Assembly: GCF_001610875.1 (NCBI RefSeq)
Contig: NZ_CP011272.1
Span: 6,367,988-6,431,987, forward strand
From: Pirellula sp. SH-Sr6A
GTDB lineage: Bacteria > Planctomycetota > Planctomycetia > Pirellulales > Pirellulaceae
Direction: 5' to 3'
DNA: 64,000 nucleotides
Shown: positions 50,588-60,315 of the stretch, piece after piece
How positions within the stretch are numbered: the first letter of the stretch is position 1
Layout: the number at the start of each line of letters is the position of its first letter
Made by a program: the position numbers and the translations under genes
The notes under the pieces: generated by a model
The model's input: the letters and a program-made list of their open reading frames with translations, nothing else
What the model was told of the DNA's origin: nothing
Database searches by the model: none

Positions 50588-52774
50588 TCAAATGGTCGAA
50601 CTCGGAGAGTTACCTGAGATCACCGATCGCAACTCATCTGTGACCGCTGGAGCACCCTCTTGCATGCTTGGCCGACGTAATGGAACGACAGCCTTGGTCC
50701 CATCCTCCATGCTGATAATTGCTTTGGTCAGGTAGCAGGAACGTCCTGTGATGGACGAACACGCTCCGTCCATCGCACTCGAGTCGTTGACGTAAGCGAT
50801 CGTCACGTGCGGGTTGTACTTCGGGTGCGTCAAAACATGCGGCAGGCTATCACGCAACTTACGATTGATCGCATGCAGGGCGGGCGACTCTACAGCAACG
50901 ATCAGAGGTACCCCGCGATCGCCACCAGGAAAGCTCGTGACGCCCCTGAAACTGACTAGAGGCGATTCGAGCCTCGACACAACACGTGCGATTTCGTCTA
51001 CGCTTGCGCCCGTGATTCCGTACAACGCAGTGACATGGGGTTCATCTTCCCGCCCGCCCACGGAGAGGTCCGCGTCATTCAGGCATGCAGCCTCTCTCAA
51101 CACCGCATCCTCGATCGCCTCGGGCAACTTAAGCATCACGCACGCGTACTTATGGGCTCTGCCGACTTCGAGCAACTTGGACTCCAGTTCATCGCGCCCA
51201 CTTAGCGACGGTATCGACTTCACGAACGCAACGGCGTCGGTACCGTAACTCCAATCCCAAAGCCCGCTCGAGCCGCTTTCTTCGTTATCGTCATCCAGAG
51301 GACGAAGCCGAAACCCGGACGACTCGAAGATGTCTGTCACCTGAGGAGAGATCTCTTCTAGCAAGGTAGGGTCCACGTCGATCACGTGCTTTAGTTTGCG
51401 ATGACCAATTCGGATCGCTTTGTCGACCGGTGGTATAAATCCACTCGCCGCGCCAGACGCCTTGATGAGTGTTCTTGGATCGACAGGGCCATTTGCGGTC
51501 AGGATGAATCCGTCGAGTTCATTTCCGAACGTCGGTTCCCCTCGTTTCGTGCGATACTCTCCGACCGTCATCACCCCGATCTTTGAATCCGCTTCGAGCC
51601 TCCGATCTTCGAGCTCCGGATCGTTTACCGCGGGGACCTCGAGTTCGATACTGACATGCTCGCCATATTCACGACCGAGGGTTATTGTGTCCTCGTCAGC
51701 GATAAGGTCCATGTCGGGTTGGATACTGAGCATGGACGTTCCCAGCAACGACGCTGCAAGGCTCGAATAGGTCATACCGTCTTGAATGCCCAGCGAAGAT
51801 CGTGACACGCCATGCGCCGCAAGCACGCAGTCCCGCAACTGGTCATGCCCTTCCACAAACTGCATTTCGTCCGCAGTTCGCTTGTGCACCACCGATGTGG
51901 CTTTTCCGACAAATGTTACTGCCGCCCCGTCGTCACTAAGACGGCGAGAAAGATTGTCCTCCACTTCGCTCAGCTTCTCGGGATCGTCCTCGTCGGAAGT
52001 CAGCAACAACTTGCCGTTTGGTCCTTCTCTGTAAAACTTGTCGCGACAATCGTCGAGGGCGTTGGACGCATCGATCCAAGGAGCGGCTGCATTGGTAGGA
52101 GATGCTCCATCCCCTTTCAGGAACGGATGCGGGTACTTGATCACCGTAAGCATTTCCGCTGGCAACTCGACACCCACAAACTGGCGGATCGCTGAAAACG
52201 ACTCTTCGTCGTAGCTCGCTGAATAGGTTGTCCATGACTGAGGCCGAATGATGACTCCACCTCGCGGCATACTCTGGTACCGACCTGGCCGGATCGGTGT
52301 CACCATCGCCATCGGAATCACGTATCTTTCAACCGTTCTCGTTTTCAGCACATTAGGACGGTTAAACACCAAGCAGCACCCGTGAAGGCGCAATTGAACC
52401 ATTTGCTCCCACCGGAATGCGCCCCCGCTTTGGCGAGGGTGAGGACGATTCAATAGTCGCATGAGCGGATGTGTTGAATCCGCGACCGTTCCCTGATGTT
52501 CACGTACAAGACCCTTGCGTACGCTTTCTTCTCGCCACCGAGCCCCAAACTCCATCCGCAGCGCCTTTCGCTGCGTCCGCGCTAAGGGATCCTTCGAGTC
52601 ATCGTAGACGTAGACCAGCGCACGAGTTGCCTGTCTCGCAACGGAAGTGATCGCGACGTAGTTCCACCCACGAAAACCCTCGAGCTCCGCTCTATGGTCG
52701 CTTGCGACATCGCCGAGGCGATACATCGACAGAACTTCGTCAAGGATTTCGTATAGATTTGCTGGCCCGTGCAT
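50588..52774 (-). CDS. Portal protein fused to C-terminal 2H phosphoesterase domain
   Basis: A 728-residue protein. Residues 1-450 have a portal pattern: ITSVARQATRALVYVYDD, HPLMRLLNRPHP...WEQMVQLRLHGCCLVF, then the long stem with NGKLLLTSDED and HGVSRSSLGIQDGMTYSSLAASLLGTSML. Residues 540-665 form a 2H phosphoesterase-like domain: KYACVMLKLPEAI, then EPHVTALYGI (H580-V-T582) and, 75 residues later, YNPHVTIAYV (H656-V-T658), the two H-x-T motifs of the superfamily. Starts at ATG 52774 with AGGAG at 7 bases. The portal family rests on pattern and order; the 2H part is clear from motifs. Confidence 0.82.
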   Translation of the reverse strand: MHGPANLYEILDEVLSMYRLGDVASDHRAELEGFRGWNYVAITSVARQATRALVYVYDDSKDPLARTQRKALRMEFGARWREESVRKGLVREHQGTVADSTHPLMRLLNRPHPRQSGGAFRWEQMVQLRLHGCCLVFNRPNVLKTRTVERYVIPMAMVTPIRPGRYQSMPRGGVIIRPQSWTTYSASYDEESFSAIRQFVGVELPAEMLTVIKYPHPFLKGDGASPTNAAAPWIDASNALDDCRDKFYREGPNGKLLLTSDEDDPEKLSEVEDNLSRRLSDDGAAVTFVGKATSVVHKRTADEMQFVEGHDQLRDCVLAAHGVSRSSLGIQDGMTYSSLAASLLGTSMLSIQPDMDLIADEDTITLGREYGEHVSIELEVPAVNDPELEDRRLEADSKIGVMTVGEYRTKRGEPTFGNELDGFILTANGPVDPRTLIKASGAASGFIPPVDKAIRIGHRKLKHVIDVDPTLLEEISPQVTDIFESSGFRLRPLDDDNEESGSSGLWDWSYGTDAVAFVKSIPSLSGRDELESKLLEVGRAHKYACVMLKLPEAIEDAVLREAACLNDADLSVGGREDEPHVTALYGITGASVDEIARVVSRLESPLVSFRGVTSFPGGDRGVPLIVAVESPALHAINRKLRDSLPHVLTHPKYNPHVTIAYVNDSSAMDGACSSITGRSCYLTKAIISMEDGTKAVVPLRRPSMQEGAPAVTDELRSVISGNSPSSTI

Positions 52775-52816
52775 TCCTGTTCTCCTGCGGGGAACTTAGC
52801 CGAATGCCAATCGCAG

Positions 52817-53290
52817 TTAAACCGTCGGATACCCATAGACTTGCCGCTCCACGTCGCCGCGAATGTAAAGCGGGTGTTTTGGGCTTCCGTTCTCGTTTAC
52901 TCCCAAGCAGTGGACTTTACCGAGAATCTTCAAAACAGCTTTCGCTCTCTCAGGATCGCAATGCACGCCCCATCCGACGATGATTTCCTGAACTCGCGCG
53001 GCGACACTTCCCAATACGGCATCGTTTTCTTCACCGACCGGATTGTCGATTGTTTTGAGCCCGCGTGGGTCGGTCGACCTAAACGCGTAAGCATTCAGCA
53101 TAGTGAAACTGCCAAAGCCCCAATTCCTGGAGAACTGAATACATCGGCGGATTGTTGGATCGTCGATGAGCTCGTCTGCGGTACTCGGGTTCAAGCAACA
53201 AAACGCGATAGCCGGTTTCGATGGATCCCATATCCTCCAAAGCGAGTATCTCCAGACTCGGCAGGGGGAAAAGTGAGCCCCCTTCTCCAT
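52817..53290 (-). CDS. DUF1643 protein
   Basis: A 157-residue protein starting at ATG 53290, with GAGG 5 bases upstream; the frame is open farther up, but that part has no comparable start. The DUF1643 features are RVWRYSLWRIWDPSKPAIAFCCLNPSTADELIDDPTIRRC, then FTMLNAYAFRSTDPRGL and VGEENDAVL. The N-P-S-T-A-D-x-x-x-D-D-P-T motif is diagnostic. The function of this domain is not known. It is common in phages and in mobile defence regions. It lies 42 bases upstream of the portal gene. Confidence 0.88.
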   Translation of the reverse strand: MEKGAHFSPCRVWRYSLWRIWDPSKPAIAFCCLNPSTADELIDDPTIRRCIQFSRNWGFGSFTMLNAYAFRSTDPRGLKTIDNPVGEENDAVLGSVAARVQEIIVGWGVHCDPERAKAVLKILGKVHCLGVNENGSPKHPLYIRGDVERQVYGYPTV

Positions 53291-53369
53291 GTGAACCTCG
53301 AACAATGTGAGTTGCTTCACGCCGTAACCGCCATTTCGTGAAAAGAGAGTTGCAAATCGGACTGCGTTT

Positions 53370-53834
53370 TCAACATTGCAGGCCCTCATACATGATTTCA
53401 ATGGAATCAAAATCCCGCCTTCTCGAGGTGGGATACACCGCCAGATGGCAGTCGTTTTTTTCGAACCGACAAGCGATGATGCGATGCCAACCACTTCGAT
53501 GCTCGACGGCAAAAAGATGCCCTACGCGCCGCATTTTCCTCTCGATATAGTTTCCCAGATAACGAACGGCAACTCCCTGCCGGCTAGCCAGCATTTGCTG
53601 GATCTTCAGTAAGTCGCTTAACGGGTGTCGGTAATCCGGACGGACAGCAGCAATGCAGTAGAGAGTCTCCACCGCGATCTTCCTCCAAGCGGTCAGAATC
53701 TCCCAGTCATCGACCAATGCACCCTTCGGGAGAGCGACCGCGGCAGACGTAAACTCTGTCTCGGCAGAGATCACAACCAGATCTGGTCGCCCGCTAGCTG
53801 CTATGCACGACCACCAAACGCGTGGAACCCCCAT
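53370..53834 (-). CDS. Unknown protein, possibly 154 aa, after the nuclease cassette
   Basis: I prefer ATG 53834; the open frame extends to GTG 53915, but that start would cover motif site E. The sequence has strand-rich segments VWWSCIAASGRPDLVVISAETEF and helix EILTAWRKIAVETLYC, then a basic C-terminal half (IERKMRRVGHLFAVEHRSGWHRIIACRFEKND). No catalytic or binding motif is recognised. It lies between the defence-like cassette and DUF1643, in the same orientation as both. Frame and existence are moderately sure, function unknown. Confidence 0.55.
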   Translation of the reverse strand: MGVPRVWWSCIAASGRPDLVVISAETEFTSAAVALPKGALVDDWEILTAWRKIAVETLYCIAAVRPDYRHPLSDLLKIQQMLASRQGVAVRYLGNYIERKMRRVGHLFAVEHRSGWHRIIACRFEKNDCHLAVYPTSRRRDFDSIEIMYEGLQC

Positions 53835-53884
53835 GATTGCCCAGCTTGTGCCGGAAACACCTCTGCTTATTCGAGAATCGAGAC

Positions 53885-53908
53885 TACCCAATAAATAGGC
53901 CGGATTCG
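53885..53908 (-). promoter_or_regulatory. Recurrent phage motif, site E
   Basis: On the minus strand it reads GAATCCGGCCTATTTATTGG, then GTA, about 52 bases before ATG 53834. It matches site F in AATCCGGCCTA and site A in TTTATTGG. It has one or two extra bases between CCT and TTGG. A GGAAAT lies 11 bases upstream. Confidence 0.55.
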
Positions 53909-53915
53909 TAAGCAC

Positions 53916-54234
53916 TTATTTCCAAATTCCCTGAAAAACACGAGCAAACATTAGCGTTTTAGAAATAGATCGTGATCGAAAAGGGATACTGACAACCAGT
54001 GGGTCAAGTATTTCGACGCTTCGTTCGCGAACCTTCTAGCTGTGAAAAGCATCACACGGCGGCTCCCAAACCCTGCCAACGAACAATTGTGGAGACTGCA
54101 CGTTGCCAGCGATCAAGCCCATAAGATGTCTTTCAACTACTTAGCATCGAAGCCGAGGATGTAACCGTTCGAAACCTCGACTCAACAACCACTCGCTTGA
54201 GCACGGATAGGGTGAAGCAATTGAAGATTGATCC
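53916..54234. other. Non-coding spacer downstream of the nuclease cassette
   Basis: No supported gene. It separates the last gene of the restriction-like cassette (stop at 54235) from motif site E and could be an insertion junction of that cassette. No inverted repeats or direct repeats were recognised at its edges. Confidence 0.5.
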
Positions 54235-54915
54235 TCATTCGTCGCTAGGATTCTCTGCAGGCATTTCCCCAGACGGTTTTGGGGGTTTGGAGGATGCGTT
54301 GTATAGATTACACCCTAAATGCCAAACTTCTAAACATTCGCCCGATGAATGCTCATGCTTGCTAATAAAAGACCATTTTGCCGAATGATCACAACAATCA
54401 GTCACTTGGTCGCAAGGCCTTTTCTCGTCCATCTGTGATCGCAACCGTTCCATTTTGTGCTTGATCTTATCTTCCGTGAAATAGACCAGCAGCAAACCTC
54501 GCCCCTCGCGTCCTGTAGAATAACGCGAAACCAATTGCGAAACTCCACCACTATGCCAAGAAAATGATTTGTATTTCTTAGCTTCGCCGAGCACACGCCT
54601 CTCTGATTGAAAAAGGCATGCTCTAAACGTCAAATCAACATGTCCGTTTGTGAACTCTTCGCGAGTAACAATTAGTGCACTGGATTTATTAATTGACTTC
54701 ACAAAAATTGCACTTAACTGATCCTCGCTCAACGAAGAGAATAGCTTTGCATCGCGTTCCAAATCGTCAACTGCTTCAAGTACTAAAGCAGCAAAAGCAT
54801 CATTAAACTCTAGATCGCTACTTGCAGCTACGAGACGTTTATGCTTACCTGGAAGCTTTTCCGCGAAAACCAGGAAGCAGTCTTCGTATCGAATTTCGGA
54901 AGGAATTTCACTCAT
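54235..54915 (-). CDS. PD-(D/E)XK nuclease-like protein paired with the type ISP enzyme
   Basis: A 226-residue protein whose core reads HVDLTFRACLFQSERRVLGEAKKYKSFSWHSGGVSQLVSRYSTGREGRGLLLVYF. This gives D94, E111 and K113, then a glutamine (about Q127), which together match the PD-(D/E)XK pattern D...ExK...Q. The N-terminal part is helical, and a Cys/His stretch occurs later (RPCDQVTDCCDHSAKW...CLEVWHLGCNLY), possibly a zinc site. It overlaps the 1,786-residue enzyme's stop by 4 bases (ATGA type), so the two are co-translated. It probably restricts DNA or acts as an effector with the large enzyme; target unknown. Confidence 0.72.
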   Translation of the reverse strand: MSEIPSEIRYEDCFLVFAEKLPGKHKRLVAASSDLEFNDAFAALVLEAVDDLERDAKLFSSLSEDQLSAIFVKSINKSSALIVTREEFTNGHVDLTFRACLFQSERRVLGEAKKYKSFSWHSGGVSQLVSRYSTGREGRGLLLVYFTEDKIKHKMERLRSQMDEKRPCDQVTDCCDHSAKWSFISKHEHSSGECLEVWHLGCNLYNASSKPPKPSGEMPAENPSDE

Positions 54916-57900
54916 TCTGTTACTCCCGAATCATCACACCCGATAAGCCAGCTCACCTCGATTTCTCGAGCAAACTCAATCCAAGTTGACTCTTTTAGTT
55001 CGTTTCTGGCCCACATAGCCAGCATTCTCCTGATCTCGTTGTCAGGGACCGACTCAAAACGGCCTCTCACTAAGCGCCGAAACTCGAGGCGAGAAGAATC
55101 TGCAGCATTTCCAGTTAGAATCCCGAGAACAGTACGCACTTCCTCGTTGGAGACATTCGCTTGTCGAGCAACCTCATCAATCTGCGATAAACGTAAGCGG
55201 CCATCAGTTAGGTTATTGCATATAGATCGATAGATTTGAATGTGTTTCGGGCTGTCTCCGATTTGGCTTACCAAAAAATCTAAACGCGAATCGATCGCTT
55301 TTGGAGAAACAGTTCCCACGTCCAAACGTGGAAGTCCCGCCACAATGCGGTTCGTCTCGAGGCTGACTGCAATGACGCGAAGGAGAAGCTCGAGAGGGTA
55401 GGCAGCGTTGTTCATTGTCTCGATCGCCCAAAGGTTGGCGTCATTCACAATGCCGCTGTCTTTGTCACTGGCCACGGCTTGACGTTCAATTACCCACTCA
55501 ATCGCACTCTTGCCGTTGACAGTGTAATCGTAAGCTTCCAGAGGAATATTGGTAATGGTAATGTATTCGTTGTATATGACAGTGCTGCGATCCGTGATAA
55601 CCTTGCCTGTCACAGGGTCTTTAACCTTGGCGAATTTCATTTTGCGAACATAAAATTGCTCGTCTTTAAGTTTTCTAAGAAGCTTGTCGTGCTTTGCCCC
55701 TCGGTGGTCGATCGTTCCGCAAGTGCTATCAGCGAGTTGAACTGTCGCTGGATAGCAGTCAACGCTTTCGTATTCTAGATGCCAACGTGCCAAATAGCGA
55801 CCAGCTTTGGAAAATGAAACAAAATCCTCAAATTGCTTCACTGCAGGAATTCTTGGAAACTCTTTGGCAAGATTGTCCTTATATCGCTCACGGTACTCAT
55901 GTGAGTGTAGCAAACCGTAGACATAGTAGAACAAGTCTTCTTTGGTAATGGATGAAGTTGCATAAGCGCGATTGAAATGTAGCAAACTATCGTCAGATAA
56001 CGCGTATTCTCTGCGTACCGAACTATCCTCAGCTTTGAAGAGTGGACGATCGAGGTGCGGGGCCGATTCATAAAGGTAAAGGGGAAGATGCTGTACCGCG
56101 GCCGGGCCGTGTTGAAGGGCCACGAGCTCATTGCTAATAAAGCATGAAAATGGAACCGTCGCGCCGATCCCGGTGAACCACAGAACCAAATTGCGTTCAC
56201 TGGTGGGGAAGAACGAAGGGATCTTAGACATTACTTCAATCAGTGGTGGATCAAGATAGACCCACTGCCTGAAAAATGGTCGATAGGTCGCGATTCTAGC
56301 CCCAGACGGTGAATAGTTGAGTTCCCTGTGCTTAAGGAGACGTTCTCGCAGCCCTCGTGTCCAACTAATTCGCGTTGAATCGTTTGTCGTTTCAAACTGA
56401 TCTGCTGGTTTGTTGCTTCTTTTGAGCCTTTCTAGCTCTTTAGAATAGAAATCGATAGAGGAGGTTACATTTGCAAGAAGTACTTGCTTTGAACTGTTAA
56501 ACGCCCATGCGTCCCGGTTAGATTTAATTCCTCCAGAATGTTCATTGAATATTCGAGCTGATTCAGAAAGGTCTCTCCCAGCGATAGCGAGGAAAGTACC
56601 AAAAGATGAATCGCGTTGTTTTATCCAATCGCCGTGAGAATCAGGAGTGATAGTCTTCCAGTCTATAGCATCTCGAATACTACTTTCTGAACCGATTGAT
56701 ATCGTAAAATCGCGAAGCTTCGAAAGCTTTTCTTCTCGAGATAAATAGTCTCCAATGTCATGCCAGAGAATCTCGCTAGCTCCAGTATTTTTTCCGCGTT
56801 TGACCAGAAGAATGATGGCAATAGGCGCTCGACTACCGCTCCCAAAAATTTTGCCACCTTCGCGTCGCGACAATTCTCCGGAGGTTCTCTGGTTTCCTCT
56901 TAGGTGAAGAACATAAATACGGCTGAACTCCTCGCTTAGGCATTTTCGCAAGCCGCTCCCGCTTGCCGAGTCAGTGAATCCCGCATTTACTACAAATCCA
57001 ATTATTCCGTCGCTGGCCACTCTATCGCTTGCCCATCTGATAGCGCGGATGTAGGAGTCGTATAGTGAATTCTTCAATATTGCGTCCGTGCCTACAGAAT
57101 ATGTTTCTGAAATTCGAGCATCGAGTGCTCTATATTTTACGTTCTGGTTCCCATCGTTAGCACTTTCCTGGCCAACTGAGTACGGCGGGTTTCCAAAAAT
57201 TACCCTAATGTCAAGCTTCTTCTGTCGCTTTCGACGATTGCTGTTGTCCGGGAAGAAGTCAGCGAACTTGTCGTCGTCCTCGTACATTGCAAAGGTGTCA
57301 GCAAGCAGGATTCCTTCGAAGGGCTGATAAGATGAAGACCTTTTGCCAAGTTCATGGGATTTCTCGACTAGTATACTGTGATAGACTGCTTCGATATTGA
57401 TTGCAGCGAGATAGTAGGCGAGCAGGACGATCTCGTTGCAGTGAATCTCGTGCTTGTATTTGTGAGGCATTTCTTCGGGTGTAATTAGACCGCTCTGCAA
57501 TAATCGCGTTATGAAAGTCCCAGTACCAACAAACGGATCGAGAATGTGAACGCCTTTGCTGCCAAGCGAGACTCCGAATTCGCTTTGCAAGATGTCGTTG
57601 ACGCTGTGGATGATGAAATCAACAACCTCCACTGGCGTGTAGACAATACCCAGTCGCTCGGTCATTTTGGGGAACGCATTGCGGAAGAACTTGTCGTAGA
57701 GTTCCACAACTATCTTCTGCTTGCCTTCAGCTTTGTCGATTCCGGCAGCTCGCCTGCGTACGGATTCATAAAACTGTTCTAGTGTATCTGCCTCCTTGTC
57801 CAGCCTATGCTCATTTAGTAAATCGAGAATGTTTTGCATACCCTTGGAGACAGGATTGTTGCTGGCGAACGAGTAATCAGAAAACAGTGCGTCGAAGACC

Positions 57901-60272
57901 GGCTTTGTTATTAGATGCTGAGCCAGCATTTCAATCACCTCTTCATTGGTGATGCTGTCATTCAGGTCATCACGCAGTTCGTCAGCGAACCGCGAAAATG
58001 CTTCGACTTCTCTCGGATTCTCTGGGTTCTTGAGAATAGCTTTGATACGGCCTATGTGAGTTTGAGCGATCTTAGCTATGTCGCTTGCCCACTCTTCCCA
58101 GTACATTCGATTGCCACACTTCTGCACGAGCCGGGCGTAGAGTGCCTTCTCTAATTCGCCGACTTCAAAGTGCATTCGCAGCTGTTTCGCTTGTGGCTCG
58201 ATGGACTTACTTGCCAGATCAAACTCGCCATTGCCCTTTTTACCAGTCTTACCTTTTGGCTTTGGACTGAGAGAATCTGTGATGGAAATCACTTCCATTC
58301 GACCTGCTGTACTTTGCATCAAATCAACTTTGTTGATGAAAGCATCGAAGCGATCATCGTGTGAGCGAAGAGCCTGTAATACTTCCCAAACTACTTTGTA
58401 GACCTTATTGTCGTTGAGCGCCTCGTGAGCTTGCATCCCATGCGGAATTACCACGGGCAGAATGACATATCCTAGTTTCTTGCCTTTGGAGATCCGCATA
58501 ACGCGACCGACCGACTGGACTACTTCAACTTGCGAGCTACGCGGCGAAAGAAATAGCACAGCATCTAGGGCTGGCACGTCGACGCCTTCCGATAGACAGC
58601 GAACATTGCTTAGGATTCGGCAAGTGTTTTCAGGTGGCGATTCCTTTAGCCAACTGATTCTGGCCTCCTTCTCCATGGCATTCATGCTGCCATCGACGTG
58701 CTTTGCTTCGCAGCGTAAGGCAACAGAGGTCTCTTTATTGTTAGCTTGGTAGGCATCGATCACCGACTGGAACATTTCGCTGATCTGTTTTGACGATACT
58801 TTGTGCGATTTGCCAGTTGTGGGTTCGATCACTTGGCAAAAGGCGACGGCTCGCTGCATCGGCGTGGCGTCATTACCTAGTTCACCCCGCAAGTCTTGTT
58901 TACTGAGGGCCTTCCAGCAACCAATGATGCGTGCTGCGTCGTCGACCTTTAGCTGGTTGTTTTCATCTTTAAGGAGATCTTGCAGACGTGCTGATACGTG
59001 GTCTTCGTCGATTGTCAGTACAATGACTTTGTAGTCGGTAAGCAAACCCAGCTCGACCGCCTCTGAGAATGTAATGACATGGAGTTGCTTGCCGTAGATG
59101 GTTTCATCGTCCATTGAGCATAATGCGATATTCTCTTGAATCGCTTTGGCTTTGGCTACATTCGCATAGATTCGCGGCGTTGCCGTCATATAAAGCCGTT
59201 TTTTTGCTCTAAGGAAATTAGAATCATGGACACGTACAAAGTTTGATTCGATCTCCGATTCAAATGTAGCTCCAGTCGTTCGGTGGGCTTCGTCGCAAAT
59301 TATCAAGTCGAACTCATTCAGATTAAATTTTGATTGCGATTGGTTGATGACCTCGATCGAATGGTAGGTTGAGAAAACAACACTCATGTGCTGGTCATCG
59401 TGTCGCTTTTTCATTTCTTCGGACAATCGCGCTGCATCCGTGGTTGCTGGGTATCGCAACTCATGCACAAATGTTTGAATGACGTCGTCGTCCTTTTTTC
59501 GCTTTTTGCCAACCTCACTGTCTGAGCACACGGCAAAACAGTGCAGCGGAACCTGGCTCTGCTGTGTCCATTCCGTTAATGTTTGTGACAGGAGCGCTAA
59601 GCTCGGAACAAGAAACAAGACTCGCTTATTTTGACCGGCAATCTTCTCTGCGATCTTAAGCGAGGTGTAAGTTTTTCCAGTTCCGCAAGCCATAATCAGC
59701 TTGCCACGATCCGCGTTCTTTAGTCCGGCGAGAACTTTGTCTATCGCAGCTTTTTGGTGCGGTCTTGGTTCGTACTTAGGCTTTAGCGTCGGTTCTTTTT
59801 TCGATTGGAACTTTGACCAGTCGATTTGACTGCTTTCAAAATCGCTTAGCTCGATTGTGCTAACAGGTGGCTGCTGGTTGAATAGAGCAGCTTCCGCATT
59901 TTCTGACCAGCTATCGGAGGTTAAAACGATGATTCGATGAGTAAAAGGCTTTTGACCGGAAGCGGTAAAGAAACTGTCTATATCACCTTTTTGCACGTGG
60001 TAACCTGGGTCGTAAAACTTGCATTGGATCGCGTGGTACTCTCCTGTACCACGAGTCTTTGCAACCAAGTCGATTCCAGTGTCTTTTTTACTGATACCAA
60101 CGCCATCCGGAACATCGCCTAGTAGCCAAACGTCACTGTACAAGTCAGCGTAGACGGGCTCGTGGCGAAGATAGGTCCGCACCAACTCTTCAAAGTAGGT
60201 TCCTTTTTCGCGTTCCGATTTCGAAGCTGTGCGAAAGGAAGAAAGGATCTGCTGGAAAGGCGTTTGCGTCAT
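54912..60272 (-). CDS. Type ISP-like restriction-modification enzyme (nuclease-helicase-methyltransferase in one chain)
   Basis: A 1,786-residue enzyme. Order: N-terminal Mrr-like nuclease (GIDLVAKT, then HAIQCKFY: D68, Q83, K85); SF2 motor with Walker A MACGTGKTY (194-201), DEAH (327-330), TATP (363-366) and motif VI QSVGRVMRIS (586-595); a helical coupler; an N6-adenine methyltransferase with motif I LDPFVGTGTF (911-920) and NPPY (1028-1031); and a long C-terminal part including a target-recognition region. This is the LlaBIII-type single-chain RM layout, where a translocating enzyme cleaves unmethylated DNA. It is slightly longer than the usual 1,550-1,650 residues. It overlaps the small nuclease gene. 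Confidence 0.92.
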   Translation of the reverse strand: MTQTPFQQILSSFRTASKSEREKGTYFEELVRTYLRHEPVYADLYSDVWLLGDVPDGVGISKKDTGIDLVAKTRGTGEYHAIQCKFYDPGYHVQKGDIDSFFTASGQKPFTHRIIVLTSDSWSENAEAALFNQQPPVSTIELSDFESSQIDWSKFQSKKEPTLKPKYEPRPHQKAAIDKVLAGLKNADRGKLIMACGTGKTYTSLKIAEKIAGQNKRVLFLVPSLALLSQTLTEWTQQSQVPLHCFAVCSDSEVGKKRKKDDDVIQTFVHELRYPATTDAARLSEEMKKRHDDQHMSVVFSTYHSIEVINQSQSKFNLNEFDLIICDEAHRTTGATFESEIESNFVRVHDSNFLRAKKRLYMTATPRIYANVAKAKAIQENIALCSMDDETIYGKQLHVITFSEAVELGLLTDYKVIVLTIDEDHVSARLQDLLKDENNQLKVDDAARIIGCWKALSKQDLRGELGNDATPMQRAVAFCQVIEPTTGKSHKVSSKQISEMFQSVIDAYQANNKETSVALRCEAKHVDGSMNAMEKEARISWLKESPPENTCRILSNVRCLSEGVDVPALDAVLFLSPRSSQVEVVQSVGRVMRISKGKKLGYVILPVVIPHGMQAHEALNDNKVYKVVWEVLQALRSHDDRFDAFINKVDLMQSTAGRMEVISITDSLSPKPKGKTGKKGNGEFDLASKSIEPQAKQLRMHFEVGELEKALYARLVQKCGNRMYWEEWASDIAKIAQTHIGRIKAILKNPENPREVEAFSRFADELRDDLNDSITNEEVIEMLAQHLITKPVFDALFSDYSFASNNPVSKGMQNILDLLNEHRLDKEADTLEQFYESVRRRAAGIDKAEGKQKIVVELYDKFFRNAFPKMTERLGIVYTPVEVVDFIIHSVNDILQSEFGVSLGSKGVHILDPFVGTGTFITRLLQSGLITPEEMPHKYKHEIHCNEIVLLAYYLAAINIEAVYHSILVEKSHELGKRSSSYQPFEGILLADTFAMYEDDDKFADFFPDNSNRRKRQKKLDIRVIFGNPPYSVGQESANDGNQNVKYRALDARISETYSVGTDAILKNSLYDSYIRAIRWASDRVASDGIIGFVVNAGFTDSASGSGLRKCLSEEFSRIYVLHLRGNQRTSGELSRREGGKIFGSGSRAPIAIILLVKRGKNTGASEILWHDIGDYLSREEKLSKLRDFTISIGSESSIRDAIDWKTITPDSHGDWIKQRDSSFGTFLAIAGRDLSESARIFNEHSGGIKSNRDAWAFNSSKQVLLANVTSSIDFYSKELERLKRSNKPADQFETTNDSTRISWTRGLRERLLKHRELNYSPSGARIATYRPFFRQWVYLDPPLIEVMSKIPSFFPTSERNLVLWFTGIGATVPFSCFISNELVALQHGPAAVQHLPLYLYESAPHLDRPLFKAEDSSVRREYALSDDSLLHFNRAYATSSITKEDLFYYVYGLLHSHEYRERYKDNLAKEFPRIPAVKQFEDFVSFSKAGRYLARWHLEYESVDCYPATVQLADSTCGTIDHRGAKHDKLLRKLKDEQFYVRKMKFAKVKDPVTGKVITDRSTVIYNEYITITNIPLEAYDYTVNGKSAIEWVIERQAVASDKDSGIVNDANLWAIETMNNAAYPLELLLRVIAVSLETNRIVAGLPRLDVGTVSPKAIDSRLDFLVSQIGDSPKHIQIYRSICNNLTDGRLRLSQIDEVARQANVSNEEVRTVLGILTGNAADSSRLEFRRLVRGRFESVPDNEIRRMLAMWARNELKESTWIEFAREIEVSWLIGCDDSGVTE

Positions 60273-60315
60273 GCGATTTTCTCGGATTTTCGATAGAAAT
60301 TACTTGCTTCTACTT

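Noticed and set aside
53835-53915. Extended start (GTG 53915) for the 154-aa gene
   Set aside because: This region is occupied by motif site E and the family shows nothing there, so the ATG at 53834 is preferred.
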